The notes: generated by a model not told the origin, from the letters alone. DNA of 26,195 nucleotides from Desulfobacteraceae bacterium (GCA_003599475.1 QZKK01000092.1:1-26195), one strand, 5' to 3'. Shown: positions 1 through 8,140, numbered from the stretch's first letter. Numbers and translations: made by a program.

Positions 1-942
1 CCTGAAATGGGAGGTGAGCGGGATTCCTGCACCCTTTTCATCCACCAGAGTCAGATCCCCCAGGACCTCGAAATGCTCCCGGGGAAGATCCGGGGTGGGG
101 AAGGGATTCACCAGCCCGACGGCCGGGGTCTTTGCAACGGCGCCGATGCAGGCCTCCGTCAAGGCATCCGCCATGGCGTGCACGGATCCCCGGCCGAACA
201 GATAAGGGCCGTAGCACTCCACGGTCTTGCCGCTGGCCCAATGCCAGACAATGCCTCCCTGCAGCCGTTTCCCCGGTCCGAAGGCCAGGGCCGCTTCGTA
301 CTCGCCTCCTGCAACCATATCCACCACCTTCCCCGGAAAACGGAAGGACTGCGGGAAGAGCCATGCCGGGAAACGGGCGTTGACCCGCTGCGCGAAAAGC
401 TTCATGTTTTCCGGATCCGCACCTTCGATGGAGAACTCGGCCGCGGTTTCGGGCACGGGGGCCTGAACTTCAGGTTTCATTTCGGGTCCGATATCGGTGC
501 CGATCTCAGTTACAGCCGGGTAATCCTTTTCTTTGACGAGGCTGAGCAGAATTCCCTGATTCGGCGCCCGTCTCACGTCCAGCCGGTCCACAAACCTGGA
601 TGCGATGAGGAGCCCCATTTCTTCCAGGCTCGTCTCATCGTCCGGGGATACGCTGGCCGTAAGATTGAAAAACCGCATATCGAAGTCTTCCAGCGGGCAG
701 GTGAATTCGGCCTGGACATAATAGCGGCCGCTTGAACAGCGGATTTCCAGGGGCTGGTGCGGGGACGCGATCCGGCAGAGGTAGGCGAAAATCTCTTCCG
801 CCGCCAGGGTGAGGGCCATGGATTCCTCTTCGCCAAGACCCAGTGCGGTCGCCGCTTTTTGCACGAAGGAGGTGCAAAGCGGGAGAAAAGCCGCGTCCAG
901 GAAGAGGCCTATGCGCAGCACACGATCGGCGTCTTTCTTCAA
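1..942 (-). CDS. GHKL/anti-sigma-factor-like protein, 3' end beyond the window
   Basis: This frame is open from 942 to the left edge (314 codons, no stop) and is the only protein-like minus-strand frame here. I chose the TTG at 940-942: GGAGGA lies about five bases upstream, and an in-frame TGA blocks extension. Residues about 15-110 resemble the HATPase_c_2 fold of RsbW-type anti-sigma kinases (LTLAAEEIFAYLCRI as an N-box-like helix, then LEEMGLLIASRFVDRL). However, the usual N-box asparagine and the G-rich ATP lid are not obvious, so nucleotide binding may be lost. After an acidic/proline linker (about 140-160) comes a second domain, about 160 residues so far, that I do not recognise; a GNAT-like fold is possible. 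The gene is divergent from the STAS and RsbW-like genes, which suggests a shared partner-switching circuit. Coding status is firm; function is weak. Confidence 0.72.
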   Translation of the reverse strand, partial: MKKDADRVLRIGLFLDAAFLPLCTSFVQKAATALGLGEEESMALTLAAEEIFAYLCRIASPHQPLEIRCSSGRYYVQAEFTCPLEDFDMRFFNLTASVSPDDETSLEEMGLLIASRFVDRLDVRRAPNQGILLSLVKEKDYPAVTEIGTDIGPEMKPEVQAPVPETAAEFSIEGADPENMKLFAQRVNARFPAWLFPQSFRFPGKVVDMVAGGEYEAALAFGPGKRLQGGIVWHWASGKTVECYGPYLFGRGSVHAMADALTEACIGAVAKTPAVGLVNPFPTPDLPREHFEVLGDLTLVDEKGAGIPLTSHFR

Positions 943-1245
943 GGAGTCCTCCGAGCATCCATCCAAGATGCAGTCATATTTCGACGTCTTTGTAACAGTT
1001 CAGCCACCAAGACACGAAGGCACGAAGAAGGAACAGGAAGACTTGCTGTTTGTCCTCCTTCTGAAGCATGTTCCGGCCCTCATAGGACAGTTTTGTGTAA
1101 AGAGCAAGAATTTTGGAAAAATCGATCTTTTCAAAGAGATCCTTTTGTGTTTAAATGCGCTTCCTACTGCGGGAGATTCCTCCGGGATATCACAGACGAT
1201 GCGCCTGGAGGGGTACAGCGATTTCGGTTTTCAAGGAGGAAATGG
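943..1245. other. Divergent intergenic region
   Basis: This 303-bp gap separates the minus-strand GHKL-like gene from the plus-strand STAS gene and should hold promoters for both. I see no convincing -35/-10 pair. It contains a CACGAAG-type repeat (1005-1027) and a small inverted repeat GATCT/AGATC near 1123-1140. Other ORFs across it lack protein-like composition. Confidence 0.5.
1005..1027 (+). repeat. CACGAAG-type intergenic repeat
   Basis: The stretch reads as near-identical 8-mers, ACACGAAG then GCACGAAG, preceded by CACCAAG. Repeats of this kind recur between genes in many bacterial genomes and create spurious TTKHTK-like ORFs. A weaker relative lies on the opposite strand at 10151-10168. 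Confidence 0.55.
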
Positions 1246-1578
1246 ATGGATCTCACATGCGACAAGCAGGATAAAGCCTTTGTGGTAAAGATCAAGGGGA
1301 GCATGGACGCGGTCAGCGCACCCGATTTCGAAAAGGCATGCGGCGGGTGGATCGATGGTGGGGAAAATACACTCGTGATCGATCTTGCGGAGCTTGAGTA
1401 CATCAGCAGCGCAGGCCTCAGGAGCATTCTTGTGACCGCCAAGAAGCTCAAAGCCATCAAGGGGCAGATCGCCTTCTGCAACCCATCGAAGATGGTCGAG
1501 AGGGTGTTCTCGATTTCCGGTTTTTCCTCTCTGTTTCCCATGTGCAGCTCCCTCGAGGAAGCAATCAGCCGGTTGTGA
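1246..1578 (+). CDS. STAS-domain anti-anti-sigma factor
   Basis: This 110-aa protein is a single STAS domain of the SpoIIAA/RsbV type, normal length for the family. In such proteins a serine is phosphorylated by a GHKL anti-sigma kinase; the unphosphorylated form binds the kinase and frees its partner. The fold is visible as DKAFVVKIKGSMDA (first strands), NTLVIDLAELEYISSAGLRS around residues 40-60, and the later strand GQIAFCNPS. The serine pair Ser54/Ser55 in YISSAGL is the expected phosphorylation site. The ATG at 1246 is set by AAGGAGG at 1233-1239; the frame is open upstream but that part does not look like protein. The RsbW-like gene begins 10 bp downstream, so the two are probably co-transcribed. 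Confidence 0.9.
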   Translation: MDLTCDKQDKAFVVKIKGSMDAVSAPDFEKACGGWIDGGENTLVIDLAELEYISSAGLRSILVTAKKLKAIKGQIAFCNPSKMVERVFSISGFSSLFPMCSSLEEAISRL

Positions 1579-1588
1579 AGGACATCGC

Positions 1589-1990
1589 ATGGAAAGCCTG
1601 CGCCTGCCTGCGAAACTTGAGCATCTCGAAAGCCTCATTTCTTTTGCCGTTCAGGAAGCGGAGCGGATGAAGCTCTCGGAGGAAGAGGTCTTCTCGGTGA
1701 AGCTCGCGCTCGAAGAGCTGCTGGTCAATTCCATCAGCTATGCCTATCCTTCCGGGCAGGGGGAGATCGAAATAGCGTGCTTTTCTGCAGATGAAGGGGC
1801 CTTTTCCGTTCTTGTCAGAGACTGGGGACCTCCCTTCAACCCGCTCGAGATGGATGAGCCGGACCTGTCTCAAGGGATATCCGAGAAGCGGGTGGGCGGC
1901 CTCGGCATCTATCTGGTGCGGCAGATGACAAAGGAGCTGACCTACAGGCGCGAAGGAGATGCAAACGTTCTGACCCTGCGCTTCACATGA
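1589..1990 (+). CDS. RsbW/SpoIIAB-type anti-sigma factor serine kinase
   Basis: A 133-aa protein of the HATPase_c_2 (GHKL) family. Such proteins hold a sigma factor or other partner inactive and phosphorylate a STAS antagonist. ATP-site motifs are visible: the N-box VKLALEELLVNSISYAY with Glu43 and Asn47, the G1 box VRDWGPPFNP (Asp and Gly that contact adenine) and the G2 lid VGGLGIYLVRQM. The domain is complete, unlike the degenerate version at the left edge. GAAGGA lies just upstream of the ATG and overlaps the end of the STAS gene. The immediate neighbour is therefore the probable substrate. No sigma factor is in the window, so the final target is unknown. Confidence 0.9.
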   Translation: MESLRLPAKLEHLESLISFAVQEAERMKLSEEEVFSVKLALEELLVNSISYAYPSGQGEIEIACFSADEGAFSVLVRDWGPPFNPLEMDEPDLSQGISEKRVGGLGIYLVRQMTKELTYRREGDANVLTLRFT

Positions 1991-2073
1991 CCCTCGCCGT
2001 CTTCATTTGAAAAGCGAACCGTTCTAAGATCCGGCCGCCCTCCGGCCTGTCCTTCATCGCGAATTGCCGGGGT

Positions 2074-2556
2074 TTACAGGCATCCTGCGCCGCGGCCGTT
2101 CTGTCTGAGCCACCGATCCTGCTCGCTGCCGGCCCGGATCATCTCGAAATCTTCGAACTCGAAACCGGGCGCAACGATGCAGGCGGCCAATGCATATTCA
2201 CCGGAGATCTCCGCCGCCTGCCATGCTCCGGCCGGAATGGTTCTTATCGGTGCCGAATGCGCATCGAGCGGCCCCAGCATCGAAGAAGAGAGGAGACGCT
2301 CGGGCCAATCGAGGCTCCAGAGCTCGATCGCGCTTCCTTCCAGGTGGATCCACAATTCATCGGATGCAACCTTGTGCCAGCGGCTGCAGCTTCCGGATAC
2401 AAGCAGAAAGTAAATTGCGGTAGCGGCAGACCGTTCACCGCGGGCATCCCTCGGGCAGACAACCGATGAGGATCTAAAGATCTCCCGGTAAAATCCGCCT
2501 TCCGGATGAGGAAAAAGCCGCAACGCCTCGATCAAGGCCTTCGCTCTGTCATTCAT
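2074..2556 (-). CDS. DUF985 (Cupin_5) family cupin protein
   Basis: A 160-aa single-domain protein of the DUF985/Cupin_5 family. The hallmark N-terminus LRLFPHPEGGFYREIFRS is followed by TAIYFLLVSGSCSRWHKVASDELW, the cupin core strand carrying the family His. PAGAWQAAE and CIVAPGFEFEDFEM complete the small beta barrel. Members bind small ligands or metals, but no general biochemical role is established. The ATG at 2556 was chosen; a TTG directly before it is possible. A short hairpin GGCCG/CGGCC lies about 30 bp past the stop without a T-tract, so it is not a convincing terminator. The gene shares strand with leuCD but is 80 bp downstream and need not be functionally linked. Confidence 0.85.
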   Translation of the reverse strand: MNDRAKALIEALRLFPHPEGGFYREIFRSSSVVCPRDARGERSAATAIYFLLVSGSCSRWHKVASDELWIHLEGSAIELWSLDWPERLLSSSMLGPLDAHSAPIRTIPAGAWQAAEISGEYALAACIVAPGFEFEDFEMIRAGSEQDRWLRQNGRGAGCL

Positions 2557-2636
2557 CAAAGTCCGCCTGTCTTCATCCGCATCGTCTTTCCTTTATTTTG
2601 TTTTTGCATGCGACTGCAATCGGAGTGAAAACGGCG

Positions 2637-3137
2637 CTATCGCTTCTTCTTGAAGCGTTCCCGGGTATAGGCGATGAGCCCCCCTTTTTCCATGATTCCC
2701 CTCATAAAGTCCGGGAAAGGCTGGGCATGGAACGTTTGATTCCTGCTGAGGTTGCGGATCGTGCCCGTGCCGAGATCCACCTCCAGTTCGTCTCCCATCT
2801 GTGCGGCTTCGGCCGCCTCCGGGGATTCGAGGATGGGGAGCCCGATGTTGATGGCATTTCGGAAGAAAATACGCGCAAAACTGGACGCGATCACACCCGA
2901 AACGCCCGACTCCTTGATTACGATCGGTGCCTGTTCCCTGGACGAGCCGCAGCCGAAGTTGGTCGTTGCGACGATGAAATCCCCCGTTTTCAGCCGCTTT
3001 ACAAACTCCGTGTCGATATCTTCCATGCAGTGCTTCACCCACCGGGTCCGATCGTCATCGTGCAGGTAGCGGGCCGGGATGATCAGGTCCGTGTTTACAT
3101 CCGCTCCGTACTTGTGCGCTTTGCCTTGAAGTTTCAT
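2637..3137 (-). CDS. leuD: 3-isopropylmalate dehydratase-type small subunit
   Basis: A 166-aa swivel-domain (small) subunit of the LeuD/HacB type in the aconitase superfamily; with the large subunit it makes a hydro-lyase that isomerises or dehydrates a hydroxyacid. Visible motifs are the N-terminal GADVNTDLIIPARYL, the loop TNFGCGSSREQAP (substrate-binding Ser/Arg) and VIASSFARIFFRNAINIGLP. The short 160-170-aa form is typical of the archaeal/clostridial-type LeuCD and of related homoaconitase or dimethylmalate dehydratase subunits. The ATG at 3137 overlaps the leuC stop (ATGA), indicating translational coupling. The substrate is uncertain because no leuA or leuB is in the window. Confidence 0.92.
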   Translation of the reverse strand: MKLQGKAHKYGADVNTDLIIPARYLHDDDRTRWVKHCMEDIDTEFVKRLKTGDFIVATTNFGCGSSREQAPIVIKESGVSGVIASSFARIFFRNAINIGLPILESPEAAEAAQMGDELEVDLGTGTIRNLSRNQTFHAQPFPDFMRGIMEKGGLIAYTRERFKKKR

Positions 3138-4390
3138 GATACCACCTCCTCGGGGCCGGCGATCCGGCCCAGCACGGCGCTGGCCGCTGCGACCGCAGGG
3201 CCGGCCAGATAGACTTCGGATTTCGGGCTTCCCATCCGCCCGACAAAATTCCGGTTCGAAGTCGACAGCGCCCGCTCTCCGGATGCCAGGATCCCCATGT
3301 GGAGGCCCGCGCAAGGCCCGCAGGTCGGCGTGCTGACGGCGGCTCCGGCCCTGACGAAGCTTTCGATCAGCCCCTCCTTCAAGGCATCCAGATACACCCG
3401 CTGCGATCCGGGGATGACGATACACCGCAGGTCCCCATGAACTTTTCTCCCCTTCAGTATTTGTGCGGCGATTCTGAGATCGCTTAAGCGGCCGTTGGTG
3501 CATGCTCCGATGACCACCTGGTCCAACCGGACGTCCACGACGCGGCTGACGGGCCTCACGTTGGACGGGATGCTTGGAAGCGCCACCTGGGGCTCGATTT
3601 TGCCGGCGTCATACTCGATGACTCTCGCATACCGGGCGTCTTTATCGGGCGCATAGGCTGTAAACGGTCCGTTGCCGTGTTCCGCAACGTACGTACGGGT
3701 CTTTTCATCCACCTGGAACAGCCCCACCTTTGCTCCGGCCTCGATCGCCATATTGGCCATGGTAAAACGCCCGTCCATATCGAGCGCATCCGCCGCCTCG
3801 CCGGTAAACTCCATGGCCGAATACCGTGCTCCGTCCACACCGATGTCGCCGATCGTATGGAGGATCAGGTCTTTCCCGCTCACCCATTCCGGAAGACGGC
3901 CGTGGTAGACCAATTTCAGCGTCGGCGGCACCTTCATCCACACTTCGCCCGTTGCCATCGCTACCGCGATATCGGTTGCTCCCATACCCGTGGCAAACGC
4001 CCCGAGGGCTCCGGAAGTGCAGGTGTGCGAGTCCGCGCCGACGATCACCTGGCCGGGCAATGCCAGGCCTTCTTCGGGGATGAGCACATGCTCGATGCCC
4101 CCGCGCCCTACATCGTAATAGACGGCTCCCTGCTCCCGCGCAAACTCGCGCTGCAGTTTGGCCTGCTCTGCAGAGGGGATATCCTTGCTCGGGCAGGAAT
4201 GATCCACCACGAAGACGACCTTTCCGGGGTCAAACACCCGCTCGATCTTAAGCTGTCGAAAGGCGTCGACGACAAGCGGCGTCATCCCCTCCTGTGCGAA
4301 CGCAAGGTCCACGGAAACATTTACGAACTCCCCCGGTTCAACTTTTTTTCTTCCGCTGTGAGCGGCAAGGATTTTTTCGGCGATCGTCAT
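3134..4390 (-). CDS. leuC: 3-isopropylmalate dehydratase-type large subunit
   Basis: A 418-aa large subunit of the LeuC/homoaconitase group carrying the [4Fe-4S] cluster. The three ligand cysteines are clear: one in VVIGACTNGRLSDL and two in TPTCGPCAGLHMG. VVDHSCPSKD and GADSHTCTSGALGAFATGMG are further signatures. The start MTIAEKILAAHSG (ATG at 4390) has AAGGAG upstream; a start 42 bp earlier would only add a tail unlike the family. Length fits the bacterial/archaeal LeuC2-like class of about 418-420 aa, not the 466-aa enterobacterial LeuC. It forms a two-gene operon with leuD. Leucine synthesis is the default guess, but relatives act on homocitrate, methylmalate or 2,3-dimethylmalate, so the symbol names the family only. 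Confidence 0.92.
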   Translation of the reverse strand: MTIAEKILAAHSGRKKVEPGEFVNVSVDLAFAQEGMTPLVVDAFRQLKIERVFDPGKVVFVVDHSCPSKDIPSAEQAKLQREFAREQGAVYYDVGRGGIEHVLIPEEGLALPGQVIVGADSHTCTSGALGAFATGMGATDIAVAMATGEVWMKVPPTLKLVYHGRLPEWVSGKDLILHTIGDIGVDGARYSAMEFTGEAADALDMDGRFTMANMAIEAGAKVGLFQVDEKTRTYVAEHGNGPFTAYAPDKDARYARVIEYDAGKIEPQVALPSIPSNVRPVSRVVDVRLDQVVIGACTNGRLSDLRIAAQILKGRKVHGDLRCIVIPGSQRVYLDALKEGLIESFVRAGAAVSTPTCGPCAGLHMGILASGERALSTSNRNFVGRMGSPKSEVYLAGPAVAAASAVLGRIAGPEEVVS

Positions 4391-4708
4391 GATCGTGCTC
4401 CTTTCCCCGATAGATGAAATATCCATGTCCATAGCAGAAATCCGCAGGGAAAAAAAGCGTCAAACCCGCAGCCGGTTCCGGTAAAGACCTTGCAGCTTTA
4501 CTCCCTTGTCGAGCGGGGGTCTTCATGGAGGTCTCAGCATTAAAGGCTTCCATGAGTTGAGCCGATGAAAGGCGGTAAGAGCACAATCCCGAGAGGTTCC
4601 CCGGATGTATCCTCTCCGCTTGAACGATCCTGTTAAACGACCCGGGAAAAGGCATCCTGGACGAAAGAAAGTCGGGAATCGGGGTTGCCGGATCGAGGAG
4701 CTGTTTTT
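4391..4708. other. Divergent intergenic region with hairpins
   Basis: This 318-bp gap lies between leuC (minus) and the HD-GYP gene (plus). The plus strand contains a 7-bp inverted repeat TCATGGA (4523-4529)/TCCATGA (4549-4555). Further on, GAGAGG pairs with CCTCTC around 4591-4616. This could be leader structure for the downstream gene. I tried to match it to riboswitch classes, including cyclic-di-GMP ones, and could not. No protein-like ORF and no clear promoter was found. Confidence 0.4.
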
Positions 4709-6289
4709 ATGAACAATCCGCCGAAAATTCTCATCGTGGATGACAGCTCGATCATACGCCGGGCCTTGAAAAAGGAGCTCGAGAGGTTCGGCGCGGTGGT
4801 CGCCCAGGCTGTAGACGGACTGCAGGGGCAGGAAATGGCCCTTGCCTCCGGCTTCGATCTGATCATATCGGATGTGGAAATGCCCAAGCTGGACGGATTC
4901 GATCTCTGTCAGAGACTGAAGTGCAACCCCGCTACCAGAGGCATTCCGGTGATCATCCTCAGCTCCATGGACCATGACCGGGATGTTGAGAAAGGCTTCA
5001 AATCCGGTGCGGACGCCTATATCTCGAAATCAGAGGCGCACAATCACCTGATCGATACCGTTGAAAGGGTGCTGGAGAAATCCAGGTTTCACCGGAGCCG
5101 TCTGATTCTGGTCGTGGACGACTCACCCAGCATCCGCCGGCTGGTCGGACAGGGCCTGGAAGGAGCGGGATTTCAGGTTGTGGCGGCTGGAAACGGAAAA
5201 CAGGCCATCAAGCGGATCGAGGGACGCAGGCCCGATTTGATTCTCAGCGATATCGACATGCCTGAGATGAACGGGCTGGAGCTCTGCAGAAAGATCCATT
5301 CGGACCCCTCGCTGAGCGGGATTCCCTTTGTCATCATGAGCGCGAATAACGATCGTGCCGTTATGCGCAGTACCGTGCAATCGGGTGCGGCTGGTTATCT
5401 GGTAAAGCCGTTTAATCTCGAACAGGTGGTGATTACGGTCGAAAGACTCCTTTCCGACCACTTCCTCATCCTGCTCAAGGAAAGAGAGCGTCTGGACTCC
5501 GAGCAGAAGATGATGCTGGCGAGCATTACCAGCCTGATTACGGCCCTGGAAGCCCGAGACCCCTACACACGGGGCCATTCGGAAGCGGTCGCAGCGATTG
5601 TGAGGAGGATGGGCGTTCGAATGAATGTCGGCCCGGAGGAGGTGGAGTCCCTCGGCATTGCAGGAAGGCTTCATGATCTCGGAAAAATCGGTGTGCCTGA
5701 CAGTATCCTCCTGAAGCCGGGCCGTCTCAGCGAGGCAGAATTCGCCGTGATCCGGCAACACCCGGTCACCGGAGCATCGATTCTGGGATCGATTCCCAGC
5801 ATTAAGCCGATTCTTCCGGTCATCCTCCATCACCATGAGCGGTATGACGGAAAGGGGTATCCCGACAAGATCAAGGGAAAGCAGATCATGCTCTGGGCCA
5901 GAATGACCGCCGTCGCAGACACATTCCACGCACTGACAAGCGATCGTCCATACCGCCGCGGGATGAACCGGGAAGAAGCCATGATTATCCTGGAAGAGGT
6001 CCGCGGCACACAGCTCTGTCCGGAGTGTGTGGATGTCTTCAGGAACGTGCTGCAGGATTTGCCCGGAGAGTATGCGGTCATCGAGCCTCGCATAAAAAAC
6101 CGTACCGAAAATCAGACCCTGCTGGCCGCGCAGGCAGCGCTCCCATTGCAGAATTCCAGCCTCAGAATGCAGTCGTTGAGAAAAGAAAAGGCATCCGAAG
6201 ACCGGTCATATCGAACCGGAAGGAACACCTCCTCAGCTTCCCGGGTCAGGCCGGAACCCGTCCGTTCCGCCGGACAATTTCCAGAATAA
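4709..6289 (+). CDS. Tandem-receiver HD-GYP protein (probable c-di-GMP phosphodiesterase)
   Basis: A 526-aa cytoplasmic signalling protein. Receiver 1 (about residues 6-120) has the acidic pair Asp11/Asp12 and phosphoacceptor Asp55 in ISDVEMPKLDG. Receiver 2 (about 133-247) has Asp137/Asp138, phosphoacceptor Asp181 in LSDIDMPEMNG and the conserved Lys in YLVKPF. Receiver 1 has YISKSEA there, also retaining Lys. The HD-GYP domain (about 275-440) keeps the metal-binding His322-Asp323 in GRLHDLGKIG, the HHHERYDGKGYP motif with Gly383-Tyr384-Pro385, and AVADTFHALTSDRPYR. It should therefore be active in hydrolysing c-di-GMP. The last 80 residues look disordered. GAGGAG at 4695-4700 supports the ATG at 4709 over one 24 bp upstream. 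No cognate kinase is adjacent. Confidence 0.93.
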   Translation: MNNPPKILIVDDSSIIRRALKKELERFGAVVAQAVDGLQGQEMALASGFDLIISDVEMPKLDGFDLCQRLKCNPATRGIPVIILSSMDHDRDVEKGFKSGADAYISKSEAHNHLIDTVERVLEKSRFHRSRLILVVDDSPSIRRLVGQGLEGAGFQVVAAGNGKQAIKRIEGRRPDLILSDIDMPEMNGLELCRKIHSDPSLSGIPFVIMSANNDRAVMRSTVQSGAAGYLVKPFNLEQVVITVERLLSDHFLILLKERERLDSEQKMMLASITSLITALEARDPYTRGHSEAVAAIVRRMGVRMNVGPEEVESLGIAGRLHDLGKIGVPDSILLKPGRLSEAEFAVIRQHPVTGASILGSIPSIKPILPVILHHHERYDGKGYPDKIKGKQIMLWARMTAVADTFHALTSDRPYRRGMNREEAMIILEEVRGTQLCPECVDVFRNVLQDLPGEYAVIEPRIKNRTENQTLLAAQAALPLQNSSLRMQSLRKEKASEDRSYRTGRNTSSASRVRPEPVRSAGQFPE

Positions 6290-6307
6290 CGGCCCGGGCG
6301 GGGAGAA

Positions 6308-6336
6308 TTGACAATATGCCAAATGACATATAAAAT
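6308..6336 (+). promoter_or_regulatory. Predicted sigma-70 promoter
   Basis: A perfect -35 box TTGACA (6308-6313) and TAAAAT (6331-6336) are separated by 17 bp, the optimal spacing. It directs transcription rightward into the short ORF at 6364. Its -10 overlaps the left arm of a palindrome. Confidence 0.6.
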
Positions 6337-6351
6337 TTGAGCCATATGTCA
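6324..6351. promoter_or_regulatory. Perfect 8-bp inverted repeat, operator candidate
   Basis: TGACATAT (6324-6331) and ATATGTCA (6344-6351) are perfect complements around a 12-bp spacer. The left arm touches the -10 box and the right arm abuts the ribosome binding site, the layout expected of a repressor operator. No regulator gene is adjacent, so the protein that binds it is unknown. Confidence 0.5.
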
Positions 6352-6363
6352 AGGAGGTGGAAA

Positions 6364-6564
6364 ATGACAAAAGTCGCATCGATTCTGGGTGGCTCGACGA
6401 GCGGATCTGGAAATAACCCGGCCGGCCCCCGCATCGCACCCTGCCGTTCGCCGACTTCTGCCGCAGATGAAAATCGGTATGGCCGAACGCAATTGGACCC
6501 ACCCGGCTCAGGCTGGATAGATCCCTGCGATCTCATCGAAGGTGTTTTTCAGTATGGGGTATAG
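6364..6564 (+). pseudogene. Short ORF with strong start signals, probably a truncated gene
   Basis: ATG at 6364 is preceded by an excellent AAGGAGG (6351-6357) and a strong promoter, yet the frame runs only 66 codons. It ends inside the kinase gene on the other strand, overlapping it by 57 bp. The first 16 residues (MTKVASILGGSTSGSG) have the hydrophobic-strand-then-glycine-loop look that opens Rossmann or flavodoxin-like folds. After that the composition becomes proline/arginine-rich and no longer protein-like. I read this as the 5' remnant of a lost gene whose control region survived. A functional small peptide or leader is the alternative. Confidence 0.4.
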
Positions 6565-8046
6565 ATTGCGGTAGATTTCGTATATACGCCCGTAAATTGC
6601 CACATTTTCCTTGATCGGCCGGGTTCGGCTCTTCGTACGCACAACCTCTACCGCTTTCTCGACGCTTTCCCACACCCCCGCACCCGCGCCTGCCACCAAA
6701 GCGGCACCGTATGCACCCCCTTCGGCGCTGCCGCTGACAGTGACCACTTCGCTGTCAAATACATCAGCGTGTATCTGGCGCCAAAGAGGGCTGACCGCTC
6801 CTCCGCCGGAGGTTCGGATTTGAGTGATTCCGATGCCCATTTCCTCGATGAGCTGAGCCACATCCTTGAGGCTGAAAATGACCCCCTCGAGAACACTGCG
6901 CAGGATGCTGCTGCGGTCGTGCCTCAAGGTGAGACCGATGAAGCCGCCCCGAGCCTTAGGATCCGGGTACGGGCATCTTTCTCCGATCAAATACGGGAGA
7001 AACAAAAGTCCCTCGGACCCCGGAGCCGTTCGCGCCGCTTCATCTGTCAAAAGTTCGTAAACATCTTTTCCCATCCAGCGGGCCACTTCAATTTCGGAAG
7101 CGCCCAGGGTATCCCTCATCCACCGTAAGGACCCGCCGGCCGCCAGGGTGACGCCCATGGTATGCCATTTGCCGGGCATGGTATTGCAGAAAACCTGGAG
7201 TTTCCCTCCGGGATTCTCGCAGCATTGATTCAGGGCCATGGCCACGATACCGGCTGTGCCGATGGTCGTTCCCAGAATACCGGGCTCTACAAGTCCCGTG
7301 CCGGTGGTTTGAACCACGGCATCGCCTCCGCCTCCCACAACCGGCGTTCCGGCCGGTAGTCCGAGCTCGGCAGCAACGCCGGAGAGCAGCGAGCCGCTGA
7401 CTTCGGGCGACTCGTAACAGGCCGGCAAAGCATCCCCGGGGATAGACAGTCGATCCAGCAGCGGATAAGCCCATCGACGTTCGCGCACGTTAAACAATCC
7501 TGTGCCTGAGGCATCGGAAACTTCGGTGGCGTATTCTCCGGTTATGCGAAAACGGATGTAATCTTTTGGATTCAATATGATCCGGAGTCTCTCGTAAAGC
7601 CAGGGTTCGTTTTCACGAAGCCAGAGAATCTTGCCGCCGGTATATCCCGGGAGCATTCGATTGTTTGTCGCTTCGAGTAAGCCATGGATGCCCCCTGCCA
7701 GGTCATGGATTTCCCGGCACTGTTTTTCCGTTCGCTGGTCATTCCATAGAATCGCGGGCCGCAATACGCGCCCCCCTTTGTCCAGCGCGACCAGCCCGTG
7801 CATCTGGCCGCTCAGGCCAATCGCCTTAATCTCGATGCCGGGGCCGCAATCGTCCAGGGCTTTTCGCACCGTCGATAGGGTAGCCGCATACCAGTGCTCC
7901 GGGTCCTGCTCTGACCAGCCCGGATGAGGCGTCGACAGGGGATACTCTGCGGTCGCACGGGCCGCCACCTGCCCGTCGTTGTCAACGATCAAGGTTTTGC
8001 ACCCGGAAGTTCCGATATCGATCCCCATGACGTATTGTTTGGACAT
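6508..8046 (-). CDS. xylB: FGGY carbohydrate kinase, xylulokinase-like
   Basis: A 512-aa sugar kinase of the FGGY family that phosphorylates a ketose or polyol with ATP. The N-terminal ATPase motif MGIDIGTSGCKTLIVD, the substrate loop GLSGQMHGLVALD and AILWNDQRTEKQ are typical of XylB. The catalytic Asp lies in VVGGGGDAVVQTTG. The C-terminal half has LPYLIGERCPYPDP and RTSGGGAVSPLWRQI. I chose the ATG at 8046; a GTG 12 bp upstream is possible. It is the last gene of the long minus-strand array, 134 bp after the aldehyde dehydrogenase across a repeat-filled gap, and may have separate control. Family is certain; D-xylulose as substrate is only likely, since related kinases use other ketoses and polyols. 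Confidence 0.9.
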   Translation of the reverse strand: MSKQYVMGIDIGTSGCKTLIVDNDGQVAARATAEYPLSTPHPGWSEQDPEHWYAATLSTVRKALDDCGPGIEIKAIGLSGQMHGLVALDKGGRVLRPAILWNDQRTEKQCREIHDLAGGIHGLLEATNNRMLPGYTGGKILWLRENEPWLYERLRIILNPKDYIRFRITGEYATEVSDASGTGLFNVRERRWAYPLLDRLSIPGDALPACYESPEVSGSLLSGVAAELGLPAGTPVVGGGGDAVVQTTGTGLVEPGILGTTIGTAGIVAMALNQCCENPGGKLQVFCNTMPGKWHTMGVTLAAGGSLRWMRDTLGASEIEVARWMGKDVYELLTDEAARTAPGSEGLLFLPYLIGERCPYPDPKARGGFIGLTLRHDRSSILRSVLEGVIFSLKDVAQLIEEMGIGITQIRTSGGGAVSPLWRQIHADVFDSEVVTVSGSAEGGAYGAALVAGAGAGVWESVEKAVEVVRTKSRTRPIKENVAIYGRIYEIYRNLYPILKNTFDEIAGIYPA

Positions 8047-8063
8047 GAGAAACCCCACAGGAA

Positions 8064-8098
8064 TTTTAGATTTTAGATTTTAGATTTTGGATTTTCGA
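8064..8098 (+). repeat. TTTTAGA heptamer array (5 units)
   Basis: Five contiguous 7-mers: TTTTAGA three times, then TTTTGGA and TTTTCGA. The array begins 17 bp upstream of the kinase start codon, in the gap before xylB. Confidence 0.85.
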
Positions 8099-8140
8099 TT
8101 GATCCGGCTTTCAAAGTTCAACGTTCTCTGTTGTCTAATC

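Noticed and set aside
7..735. 242-codon plus-strand frame at the left edge
   Set aside because: The minus-strand frame open through the edge is protein-like with a start signal; this one is its shadow.
4391..4708. Possible riboswitch or small RNA in the gap before the HD-GYP gene
   Set aside because: Two hairpins are present but no conserved core of any class I know could be matched; kept only as an intergenic note.
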